Shown in pieces: positions 1-7,483 of a stretch of 64,000 bases of DNA. The stretch comes from Cellulophaga lytica DSM 7489. GTDB taxonomy: Bacteria > Bacteroidota > Bacteroidia > Flavobacteriales > Flavobacteriaceae. The position numbers were made by a program, and so were the translations under genes. The stretch covers positions 2,646,001-2,710,000 of the forward strand of contig NC_015167.1 in assembly GCF_000190595.1 (NCBI RefSeq), written 5' to 3'. Below the pieces are notes generated by a model. The model saw only the letters and a list, made by a program, of their open reading frames with translations. It was not told the DNA's origin and did no database searches. The stretch's first letter is position 1, and each line of letters begins with the position of its first letter.

Positions 1-726
1 TTTGATGAGCTTAATTCTTTTAAAGAAGATTTATACAATTCTTTTTTAGATACATTAGGAGATAATGTACAGGTAGATATCTTTTTTCATCACTTTAATT
101 CAGATATTTTTAGCAAGCTTATATATGACAATATAGGAGCGTACTCTTACTACGTTATTATGCCTGCAAATCTCCAAAATATTGGTCATGTTGTAGAAAA
201 ACTACCTAAGGATAATGTTTATATTCTAGATCAAACTAATGCCGAGTTAAAAGCTTATCCGTCTATCTATCAAAATTTTAAAAAAAATGTTTTAAATGGT
301 TTGTTAGAGAGTGCCTCGTTAATTTCTAAATATCAAAAAATGATATTGCTGTTTTCAAAAGAGAAACAGCCGCAAGGTATATTAGATGGCTTTAATGCAT
401 TTTGTGCCACAAAAACTATAGCTCATGAACAAATTAGCACACTGCAAAATCGTGTGCCTGTTAAGGGAGAGTTGTACTTTATTTTAGATGATAGAGCACT
501 TATTTTACTATTAAAAAAAATACAAGAACAGCAACTTGTTTTAGGTATGGATATAGGAATTATTTGTTACAATGATAGTTTGCTTAAAGAGGTTGTAGAA
601 GGTGGTATTACTACAATATCTACCAATTTTTACACTATGGGAGAGCGTTTGGCACAAATGATTTTATCTAATGAAAATATACAAATAGAAAACCCAAATA
701 GTTTAATTGTTAGAAACTCACTATAA
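1..726 (+). CDS. Transcriptional regulator, C-terminal sugar-binding part (partial, 5' end outside window)
   Basis: The frame is open from base 1, so about 241 C-terminal residues are present and the start lies upstream of the window. The visible part looks like a periplasmic-binding-protein-type effector domain: alternating strand/helix segments, an ILDQT-like turn near base 230, and the late segment in which ICYND is followed by GGITTIST, as in the C-terminal half of LacI/GalR folds. In Flavobacteriia, a GntR-type HTH fused to such a domain often precedes galactose genes. The stop is 1 nt before galK, so the genes are probably co-transcribed and this protein may sense galactose or a derivative. 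The DNA-binding half is not visible, so GntR versus LacI cannot be settled. Confidence 0.7.
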   Translation, partial: FDELNSFKEDLYNSFLDTLGDNVQVDIFFHHFNSDIFSKLIYDNIGAYSYYVIMPANLQNIGHVVEKLPKDNVYILDQTNAELKAYPSIYQNFKKNVLNGLLESASLISKYQKMILLFSKEKQPQGILDGFNAFCATKTIAHEQISTLQNRVPVKGELYFILDDRALILLLKKIQEQQLVLGMDIGIICYNDSLLKEVVEGGITTISTNFYTMGERLAQMILSNENIQIENPNSLIVRNSL

Positions 727-727
727 C

Positions 728-1876
728 ATGAATAAAAAGTTACTAAAAGAGGTGAAAAATAGTTTTAAACATACATTTAAAACTAAACCACTTATGGTTT
801 TTTCTCCAGGAAGAATAAATCTAATTGGTGAGCATACAGATTATAATGACGGATTTGTTTTTCCGGCAGCAATTAATAAAGGTATTGCCTTAGCCATACA
901 AAAAACAAAAAAAAATGTATCTACAGTTTATGCTTTAAATAAAGAAGAAACCTATGAGTTTAGCTTACAAAGTGTTGCTCCTTTACAAAATGGTGGGTGG
1001 CGTAATTACATTTTGGGTGTAGTATCTGAAATACAAAAAAGAGAAATAGAGTTAAGCAATTTTAATATTGTTTTTGCAGGTAATATACCCGGTGGTGCAG
1101 GTTTATCTTCTTCTGCAGCATTAGAAAATAGTGTTGTTTATGGCTTAAATAAACTATTTAAACTTGGAATTTCTAAAGAAGAAATGATTTTAATTTCGCA
1201 AAAGGCAGAACACAATTATGCAGGTGTTAAATGCGGAATTATGGACCAGTATGCAAGTATGTTTGGTGTTAAAAATAGTGCTCTTTTGCTAGATTGTAGA
1301 ACAGTAAAGTCTAAATTATATAAACTAAATTTTAATGACTATAAGCTACTTTTAATTAATACAAACGTAAAGCATGACTTGTCTGAGAGTGCTTATAATG
1401 ATAGAAGAGAGGTTTGTGAAAAAGTTTCTAAAAAGTTAAATGTTAAAGCTTTAAGAGACGCTACAATACAAGATTTAAATACGATAAAAGCAGATATTAC
1501 AGAAGAAGATTACCAAAAAGCGTTATACATTATAGAAGAAAACCAGCGTGTAACTTCTTTTTCAAAAGCTATTAAGGCAGATGATATACAAGAGTTAGGT
1601 GCTTTATTATACCAATCTCATAATGGTTTAAGCACACAGTTTAAAGTTAGTTGTAAGGAGTTAGATTTTTTGGTTGATAAAACTAAAAACAATTCTAATA
1701 TATTAGGGGCAAGAATGATGGGTGGCGGCTTTGGAGGCTGTACTATTAACCTAATTTTAAAGTCAGAGATAAAATCATTTAAAAAAGAAATTGCTAAAGC
1801 GTTTAAAAAAGAATTTGGTACTAACTGCTCTATTTATAACGTAAAGCTATCTAACGGCACACAAAAAATAAAATAA
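728..1876 (+). CDS. galK: Galactokinase
   Basis: GHMP-family kinase that phosphorylates galactose to galactose-1-phosphate, the first step of the Leloir pathway in the cytoplasm. The protein has 382 residues, normal for the family. The galactokinase signature PGRINLIGEHTDYNDG is at about residues 27-42, the ATP-binding motif GGAGLSSSAALE lies near residue 130, and the third GHMP motif MMGGGFGGC is near residue 330. A TTG at 707 would extend the frame into the preceding gene. The ATG at 728, 1 nt after the upstream stop, fits the conserved N-terminus better. galT follows after 23 nt, which makes a regulator-galK-galT operon. Confidence 0.96.
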   Translation: MNKKLLKEVKNSFKHTFKTKPLMVFSPGRINLIGEHTDYNDGFVFPAAINKGIALAIQKTKKNVSTVYALNKEETYEFSLQSVAPLQNGGWRNYILGVVSEIQKREIELSNFNIVFAGNIPGGAGLSSSAALENSVVYGLNKLFKLGISKEEMILISQKAEHNYAGVKCGIMDQYASMFGVKNSALLLDCRTVKSKLYKLNFNDYKLLLINTNVKHDLSESAYNDRREVCEKVSKKLNVKALRDATIQDLNTIKADITEEDYQKALYIIEENQRVTSFSKAIKADDIQELGALLYQSHNGLSTQFKVSCKELDFLVDKTKNNSNILGARMMGGGFGGCTINLILKSEIKSFKKEIAKAFKKEFGTNCSIYNVKLSNGTQKIK

Positions 1877-1899
1877 AACAACCAGAATTCTACAATATA

Positions 1900-2919
1900 A
1901 TGAATACAGATTTACAAGATTTTTCGCATAAACGTTTTAATATATTAACAGGAGAATGGGTATTGGTTTCTCCACACAGAGCAAAAAGACCTTGGCAAGG
2001 ACAAAACGAGGCTGTGTCTAATGAGGTAAGGCCTGCTTACGACCCTAGTTGTTATTTATGTGCAGGAAATACTAGAATTAACGGAGAAGTAAATCCAGAT
2101 TATAAAGATGTTTTTGTGTTTACTAATGATTTTGCAGCACTACAAACAGATTCTAAAACCTTTTCTGTAAATAATGGTTTGTTTAAAGCAGAAAGTGAGC
2201 AAGGTATTTGTAAAGTAATTTGTTTTAGTCCAGACCACTCTAAGAGTTTGGCAGATATGGCTGTAGAAGACATTAATAAAGTAGTAACAACTTGGCAAAA
2301 AGAGTATGTAGAGCTTGGTAGTAATGACACTATTAATTATGTTCAAATTTTTGAAAATAAAGGAGCTGTTATGGGGTGTAGTAATCCACACCCACACGGA
2401 CAAATATGGTCACAGTCTACCTTGCCTAACGAAATTTTAAAAAAAGAAAAAGAGCAAAAAGAGTACTACGCTAAAAATAAAAGAAGTCTTTTAGGAGATT
2501 ATTTACAACAAGAAATAGAGGCTAATGAGCGTATAATTTATACGAATGAAGATTTTATTGTATTAACCCCATTTTGGGCTGTTTGGCCTTTTGAGGTAAT
2601 GATAGTTCCCAAAAAACAATACAACAATATTAGTCAAATATCTAATACAGAATCTTTAGCTTTTGCAGATGCAATTTCTGTTATTACAAAGGCCTATGAT
2701 AAGTTATTTAATACCTCTTTCCCTTATTCTAGTGGTATACACCAAGCACCAACAAACGGTAAAGATAATAGCCATTGGCATTGGCATATGAGTTTTTACC
2801 CACCATTATTACGCAGTGCAACAGTTAAAAAATTTATGGTTGGGTATGAAATGTTTGGGTCGCCACAAAGAGATATTACAGCAGAGCAAGCAGCATCTAG
2901 GTTAAGATACTTAATTTAA
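1900..2919 (+). CDS. galT: Galactose-1-phosphate uridylyltransferase
   Basis: Transfers UMP from UDP-glucose to galactose-1-phosphate, the second Leloir step. The 339 residues match the bacterial family length. CYLCAGN near residue 51 has the metal-binding Cys pair, HPHGQIW near residue 165 holds the nucleophilic His that is uridylylated, and HWHWHMSFYPP near the C-terminus supplies further ligands. It is the last gene of the galK operon. The final bases overlap the 3' end of the convergent acetyltransferase gene by 4 nt. No epimerase gene (galE) is present in this window. Confidence 0.96.
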   Translation: MNTDLQDFSHKRFNILTGEWVLVSPHRAKRPWQGQNEAVSNEVRPAYDPSCYLCAGNTRINGEVNPDYKDVFVFTNDFAALQTDSKTFSVNNGLFKAESEQGICKVICFSPDHSKSLADMAVEDINKVVTTWQKEYVELGSNDTINYVQIFENKGAVMGCSNPHPHGQIWSQSTLPNEILKKEKEQKEYYAKNKRSLLGDYLQQEIEANERIIYTNEDFIVLTPFWAVWPFEVMIVPKKQYNNISQISNTESLAFADAISVITKAYDKLFNTSFPYSSGIHQAPTNGKDNSHWHWHMSFYPPLLRSATVKKFMVGYEMFGSPQRDITAEQAASRLRYLI

Positions 2920-3554
2920 GAATTCATAAGTTCTTGAAATTTTTCGGCAAAAAGAGATACGTGGTACCCGTCTGCTAATCCATGGTGTAAGTGTATAGAA
3001 ATAGACATTTGTTGCTTGTTATTTATACTTACTACTTTACCAAAGGATATTTTTGGGCAACTGTCTGGTAAGTTATAGTTTCTGGCGTGTGACATACTAG
3101 TGAAATTTAACCAAGGAAGGGCAGAAAAGTGTATTACTGCATTAAAGTCGTCACTATCTTTTGGAGTAGGAAATAGTGTAGTTCCCTTTTTAACTTTTTC
3201 TATTTCTTCTTTAGCATTTTTAATAAATTCAGTTTCGTTTTTATGATATATAATGTTAGAAAAACCAAAGGTATTGTTATCTCTGCCTATTGTGGGGGAT
3301 GCATTTATGCTGTCATATAAATAAACGTTATCATCAATAATTCTGTACCTAAAGTTTTCAACCATATTAGCAGCCTTTGTTGCTCTGTACAAATAATATA
3401 AAAAAAATGAAGTTTCTTTTTTTTTAGCTTTTTTTAATGCTATTGTGCAATCTATAGTTAATGTAATACCAAAAAAAGGTTCAGTAAAAGCAGAAAAAAA
3501 ATTATAGTGTTCTGTGCGTTCCCAATTGCTTAAATTTACTTTTGTTCTTTTCAT
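2916..3554 (-). CDS. CAT-family O-acetyltransferase (CatA-like)
   Basis: 212 residues, the normal length of a chloramphenicol acetyltransferase subunit. The catalytic motif HHGLADGYH is near residues 190-198 (family consensus HHxxxDGxH), with the active-site His followed by the structural Asp. The N-terminus has the expected NWxR-HxxFF pattern. Such acetyl-CoA-dependent trimeric enzymes include true resistance proteins, but also many chromosomal relatives with unknown acceptors. The setting between galT and a LacI regulator, with no mobile element next to it, favours a housekeeping acetyltransferase. Actual drug substrates cannot be read from sequence. It converges with galT. Confidence 0.85.
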   Translation of the reverse strand: MKRTKVNLSNWERTEHYNFFSAFTEPFFGITLTIDCTIALKKAKKKETSFFLYYLYRATKAANMVENFRYRIIDDNVYLYDSINASPTIGRDNNTFGFSNIIYHKNETEFIKNAKEEIEKVKKGTTLFPTPKDSDDFNAVIHFSALPWLNFTSMSHARNYNLPDSCPKISFGKVVSINNKQQMSISIHLHHGLADGYHVSLFAEKFQELMNS

Positions 3555-3608
3555 ATTATAACTAAAATCTCTTAATTTTAAGTAAAAATAAAAAAACTAA
3601 TGAGTTTC

Positions 3609-4622
3609 TTAAGAAGATTCTCTAACAATAAGTTTAGCCTCTAATATCTTTTTGTTTAATTGCTGTGTAGCTGTTTTTTTGTCTGCATATTCTAAAAAGG
3701 TTTGTGCAGCAATTTTACCAATTTCTGCACTATGTTGGTCTACACTTGTTATGGTAGGTGTAACCATTGTGGTAAAGGGTTCGTTACCAAAACCAACAAG
3801 CGCAATAGTATTAGGCACCGCTATATTTTCTTCTTTTAAAACTTGCAAAGCACCAAGAGCAGCATAATCACTAGCAGCATATACAGCATCTGGTGGGTTC
3901 TGTAGGGCAAGTAATTTTTTCATTTGTATTCTACCATCTTCAATAGTAAGGTTACTTTCGCTTACATAATCATCAATAAAAGTAAAATTGTGTTTGTGTA
4001 GAGCATCAACATAACCTCTAATTCTGTTGTTAAAAATACGTGTGTGTTTAAATCCGCCTATATGAGCAATTTTTTTACAACCTTTTTGAGCCAAATGGTC
4101 AACAATCATATGGCTACTATCATAATCGTTAATACCAATGTAATCAACATTTAAATCGTTTTCACCTCTATCAAACAAAATAAGAGGTATGCCTTTGGTT
4201 TTTATTTTTTCAAAAAAGTCTAAATCCACCGTTTCATTTGCCATAGAAGCAATAATACCATCTACTTGCGTAAAAAGTAGTGTGTCTATATTGTTACATT
4301 CTTTAGTGTAAGACTCGTTAGACTGTGTTACAATAACATTATACCCTTTGCTGTTTAATACCTCTTCTATATTTTGTAAAACCGATGAAAAATAAGAACT
4401 ATTGGTACTTGGCACCATTACGCCAACCAAATTACTTTTACCACTACGTAGGGCACTAGCAAGGTTATTTGGCTGATAATCCAACTCTTTTGCTATTTTT
4501 TTTACAGCCTCTTTGGTTTTTTTACTAATTCTAGAGTCGTTACGCAAAGCCTTACTAACAGCAGCGGTAGATATGTTTAGCTTAACAGCAATATCTTTTA
4601 GAGTGGTTTTTTTGTTTGACAA
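3609..4622 (-). CDS. LacI-family transcriptional repressor of the KDG kinase/KDPG aldolase operon
   Basis: 337 residues with classic LacI architecture. The N-terminal helix-turn-helix (TLKDIAVKLNISTAAVSKAL, residues 6-25) is followed by the hinge helix YQPNNLASALRSG near residues 50-62, then a periplasmic-binding-protein-like effector domain. It is transcribed away from the kinase/aldolase pair. Two identical palindromic sites lie in the shared upstream region, which strongly suggests that it represses that operon and itself. The effector is probably an intermediate of uronate or gluconate catabolism, but this is inference from the neighbours. Confidence 0.93.
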   Translation of the reverse strand: MSNKKTTLKDIAVKLNISTAAVSKALRNDSRISKKTKEAVKKIAKELDYQPNNLASALRSGKSNLVGVMVPSTNSSYFSSVLQNIEEVLNSKGYNVIVTQSNESYTKECNNIDTLLFTQVDGIIASMANETVDLDFFEKIKTKGIPLILFDRGENDLNVDYIGINDYDSSHMIVDHLAQKGCKKIAHIGGFKHTRIFNNRIRGYVDALHKHNFTFIDDYVSESNLTIEDGRIQMKKLLALQNPPDAVYAASDYAALGALQVLKEENIAVPNTIALVGFGNEPFTTMVTPTITSVDQHSAEIGKIAAQTFLEYADKKTATQQLNKKILEAKLIVRESS

Positions 4623-4635
4623 TTTTTAATATATT

Positions 4636-4653
4636 TGCTTAATCGATTAACCA
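4636..4653. promoter_or_regulatory. LacI-family operator copy 1
   Basis: The 18-bp sequence TGCTTAATCGATTAACCA contains the palindrome TTAATCGATTAA centred on CG, typical of LacI-family operators. It lies 14 bp upstream of the repressor start codon, so it is well placed for autoregulation. Confidence 0.75.
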
Positions 4654-4727
4654 AAAGTATTGAAAATACACATATAATCAAAGCTACTATAGTGTAACAA
4701 GGTGGTTTTGATTTTATTTTAGCTCAA

Positions 4728-4745
4728 TGCTTAATCGATTAACCA
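4728..4745. promoter_or_regulatory. LacI-family operator copy 2
   Basis: An exact second copy of the 18-bp operator, 92 bp (centre to centre) from copy 1 and about 30 bp before the kinase start. Two copies that close would allow one tetramer, or two dimers, to control both divergent promoters. Confidence 0.75.
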
Positions 4746-4774
4746 TATGTAAATTTTAATTAAAAAATATAAAA

Positions 4775-5797
4775 ATGAGTAAAGTTGTCACCTTTGGAGA
4801 AATTATGTTGCGTTTGTCTACACAAAGACATTTGCGCTTTTCGCAAGCAAATAACTTTACGGCTACGTATGGTGGTGGCGAGTTTAATGTTGCAGTATCT
4901 ATTGCAAATTATGGTTTAGAGGCCGAGTTTGTTACACGTTTACCAGATAATGATTTGGGTCATACAGCCCTAATGGAAATAAAAAAACGTAATGTACAAG
5001 CTAAAAATATTGCTTTTGGAGGTGATAGGTTAGGTGTATATTTTTTAGAAACCGGTGCAGGTACTAGAGGTAGTAAGGTGGTGTATGACAGAGCTAATAG
5101 TGCAATGGCAACCATTACACCAGGTACTATAAATTGGGAAGAAGTTTTTAAAGACGCCACCGTTTTTCATTGGAGTGGTGTAACACCAGCAGTATCACAA
5201 ACAGCAGCAGATGTATGTTTAGAGGCCGTAAAAGTAGCCAGTAAGATGGGTGTTTTTATAACATCGGATCTAAATTACAGAGCAAAATTGTGGCAATATG
5301 GCAAAGAACCTAAAGATATTATGCCAGAGTTATTATCTTATAGCAATGTAATTTTGGGCGACTTAGATACCGCATTTTTTATGTCGGGCTTGGCAGAAGA
5401 AAAACCAGATTACCAAAATAAAGCGTCCTTACCAAGCTTGTATAATAAATTGTTTACATTGTATCCTAATTTAGAAAAAGTAGCTACAACATTACGCTAC
5501 TCTATAAGCGCATCTCACCAACAGATTGGAGGTATTTTGTATGATAATGGCGAGCTGTACAGCGCAGCAATAAAAGATGTTACGCCAGTTGTAGATAGGG
5601 TAGGTAGCGGAGATGCTTTTATGGGAGGTTTAATTTATGGCTTACTAAATAAAGAATATAACGCACAACAAGCAGTAGATTTTGCAGTAGCAGCCTGTTG
5701 TTTAAAGCATACCATAGCCGGAGACATTAATTTGGTAACGGCAGATGAGGTAGAAAAACTAATGAGTGGCGATGCCTCTGGTAAAGTAGCACGCTAA
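4775..5797 (+). CDS. kdgK: 2-dehydro-3-deoxygluconokinase (PfkB family)
   Basis: 340 residues of a ribokinase/PfkB-family sugar kinase. GGGEFNVAVSIANYG near residues 33-47 is the substrate-side signature, and GSGDAFMGGLIYG near residue 270 is the PfkB motif with the catalytic Asp and anion hole. With the adjacent aldolase gene, the likely reaction is phosphorylation of 2-keto-3-deoxygluconate to KDPG in the cytoplasm, the convergence point of hexuronate (alginate, pectin) and gluconate breakdown. The paired operators upstream indicate LacI-type repression. The assignment of KDG over another sugar rests on the aldolase neighbour. Confidence 0.9.
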   Translation: MSKVVTFGEIMLRLSTQRHLRFSQANNFTATYGGGEFNVAVSIANYGLEAEFVTRLPDNDLGHTALMEIKKRNVQAKNIAFGGDRLGVYFLETGAGTRGSKVVYDRANSAMATITPGTINWEEVFKDATVFHWSGVTPAVSQTAADVCLEAVKVASKMGVFITSDLNYRAKLWQYGKEPKDIMPELLSYSNVILGDLDTAFFMSGLAEEKPDYQNKASLPSLYNKLFTLYPNLEKVATTLRYSISASHQQIGGILYDNGELYSAAIKDVTPVVDRVGSGDAFMGGLIYGLLNKEYNAQQAVDFAVAACCLKHTIAGDINLVTADEVEKLMSGDASGKVAR

Positions 5798-5830
5798 CAC
5801 TTAAAAATAATAAAAACACAGCATACAATT

Positions 5831-6502
5831 ATGGCACAATATAGCAGAATAGAAGTTTTTAATACAATGAATGAAACCGGTTTGGTACCCTTGTTTTACC
5901 ATTCTGATGTAGATTTAGCAAAAAACATTTTAAAAGCTTGTTACAATGGAGGCGCACGCTTAATGGAATTTACCGCACGTGGAGATTTTGCTTTTGAAGT
6001 CTTTTCTGAGCTAAATAAATATGCCATAAAAGAATTACCGGGTATGGTATTAGGTGTTGGTTCTGTTACAGATGCTGCAGCAGCCTCTTTGTATATGCAA
6101 ATGGGAGCCAATTTTATTGTAACACCATCTTTTAGAGAAGACATTGCCATAGCCTGTAACAGACGCAAAGTAATGTGGTCTCCTGGATGTGGTTCTTTAA
6201 AAGAAATAAACACAGCAGAAGAGTTGGGTTGTGAGGTAGTAAAGCTATTTCCTGGCGCAACCTACGGAGCAGGTTTTGTAAAAGCCATAAAAGGCCCACA
6301 ACCGTGGACAAACGTAATGCCAACAGGCGGTGTAACTACAGAAGAAGACAATTTAACAGCTTGGTTTAATGCAGGTGTTACTTGTGTTGGTATAGGCTCT
6401 AAATTAATTAGTAAAGATGTTATAGCTAATAAAGATTATAAAGGCTTAGAGGCTACCGTAAAACAAACTATAGCAGTAATTAAAAAGCTAAAGAAAAAAT
6501 AA
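5831..6502 (+). CDS. eda: KDPG/KHG aldolase
   Basis: 223-residue class I aldolase with a TIM-barrel fold. It cleaves 2-keto-3-deoxy-6-phosphogluconate to pyruvate and glyceraldehyde-3-phosphate. The catalytic Glu is in RLMEFTARG near residue 45, and the Schiff-base Lys is in VVKLFPGA near residue 137. The phosphate-binding segments MPTGGV and GIGSKL follow. It lies 33 nt after the kinase and is probably co-transcribed with it. A strong hairpin terminator follows within 40 bp, so the operon has two genes. Confidence 0.94.
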   Translation: MAQYSRIEVFNTMNETGLVPLFYHSDVDLAKNILKACYNGGARLMEFTARGDFAFEVFSELNKYAIKELPGMVLGVGSVTDAAAASLYMQMGANFIVTPSFREDIAIACNRRKVMWSPGCGSLKEINTAEELGCEVVKLFPGATYGAGFVKAIKGPQPWTNVMPTGGVTTEEDNLTAWFNAGVTCVGIGSKLISKDVIANKDYKGLEATVKQTIAVIKKLKKK

Positions 6503-6540
6503 ATTATCCCATTTTAGGGTTATACTAAACACAAACCACA

Positions 6541-6571
6541 AAACCATACTTGTAGTAAAGTATGGTTTTTT
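6541..6571 (+). terminator. Rho-independent terminator of the kdgK-eda operon
   Basis: Inverted repeat AAACCATACT/AGTATGGTTT with an 8-nt loop, followed by a run of T, 39 bp after the aldolase stop. Confidence 0.85.
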
Positions 6572-6719
6572 TTATGCCTAAAAGTTAAAAGTATTTTACA
6601 TTTTAAGTTACTATAGCTACCATTTATAATTAATTCTGATACAATTACACATATCTGTATTTGTACTAAAAAAAATGTTTTTATATTGTAAGAAAATTAA
6701 GCGCTAAAATTAGAAATGT

Positions 6720-6783
6720 GCGTTTATTACACCAATATGGGTGAATAAACGCAATTAATTGCGTTTACTAACTAGTTAGCATT
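6720..6783. repeat. Palindromic sequences in the 6503-6806 gap; first private cassette repeat
   Basis: The 304-bp gap after eda holds the terminator and this segment. GCGTTTATT at 6720 is repeated inverted as AATAAACGC at 6744. A perfect 20-bp palindrome (AAACGCAATT and its complement) follows at 6748-6767. GTTAGCATT at 6775-6783 recurs inverted as AATGCTAAC at 7261-7269, right after the next gene, so it marks the left end of the first cassette-like unit. The rest of the gap is AT-rich without visible content. Confidence 0.5.
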
Positions 6784-6806
6784 AATAACTCAAAGAATGT
6801 GATTTA

Positions 6807-7262
6807 ATGAATCAAAAGGAAAAAATATTTAAACAATGGAAAGAAAATACATCGAGTAGAATTGAAAATTGGAAAAAGGGACTTATTGATAAAGAAGAGG
6901 AATTAGTGTTAGACTTTTCAGAGAGTTCTCTTTCTAGTTTAGAAAATCACATAATTAGTAAGTACAGCCTAGTTGATTTAAAAAATAAAGAAAAAAACAA
7001 TGAACTTGATGGGATTGTTTCATATATGGGAGAAACTCTAATCCGCTTAATTCCAGAATCAAAATGGATTATCTATACTGAAGATAAAACGAATGTTTAT
7101 TATAACTTACCTTGTGTTTATACAAAGTATAGTGGTTCTATTTCTGTCCATTTCCTGTTGAGAGAAATATTAAACGCAAAAACATTCGATATAATAGAAA
7201 CTCGTTTAAAGGCAGTTCTAAAATGTGATGAGGAAATTAGAAAACACTTAAAAGAAAACTAA
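6807..7262 (+). CDS. Hypothetical cassette protein, 151 aa
   Basis: I do not recognise this family. The 151-residue protein is soluble, charged and Lys/Glu-rich, with no signal peptide or membrane segment. The N-terminus (KEKIFKQWKENTSSRIENWKK) looks helical, and the middle part (SKWIIYTEDKTNVYYNLPCVY) suggests a small alpha/beta domain. The stop codon overlaps the inverted repeat AATGCTAAC, whose partner lies 24-32 bp before the start, so the gene fills a cassette-like unit exactly. This is the common form of small orphan genes in such arrays, and no function can be given. Confidence 0.7.
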   Translation: MNQKEKIFKQWKENTSSRIENWKKGLIDKEEELVLDFSESSLSSLENHIISKYSLVDLKNKEKNNELDGIVSYMGETLIRLIPESKWIIYTEDKTNVYYNLPCVYTKYSGSISVHFLLREILNAKTFDIIETRLKAVLKCDEEIRKHLKEN

Positions 7263-7458
7263 TGCTAACACTGTATATAGCAAATACGGCGCTCGGTGGT
7301 TTAAGGAAGTTCAGTGCTATTTACCAACACCGCCAAATCGTTGATTTGGCTTTTAAGAATGAATAAATTAAAAACAAAATACAACGTTTTGGCTCAGTGC
7401 AACTTGAAAGTTTATCGCTTTCTACTGCCCTACTTGCCATATACTAAACGTTAGCAAC
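7261..7458. repeat. Cassette junction A: 198-bp imperfect inverted-repeat spacer
   Basis: The spacer opens with AATGCTAACACTGTATATAG and closes with CATATACTAAACGTTAGCAAC-type sequence, and its two ends are roughly complementary. The first 9 bp pair with 6775-6783, before the preceding gene. The last 9 bp (GTTAGCAAC, 7450-7458) pair with GTTGCTAAC at 10199-10207, after the following gene. A perfect internal hairpin GCCAAATC/GATTTGGC lies at 7332-7350. The arrangement resembles an attC-like recombination site, although the consensus core of integron attC is not met. Confidence 0.55.
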
Positions 7459-7483
7459 AAGCCATAGCAAACCCTAAATAAGA

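Noticed and set aside
2916..3554. Acquired chloramphenicol resistance gene
   Set aside because: The catalytic motif is present, but the gene sits in a stable metabolic region with no mobile element, and CAT-fold relatives with other substrates are common.
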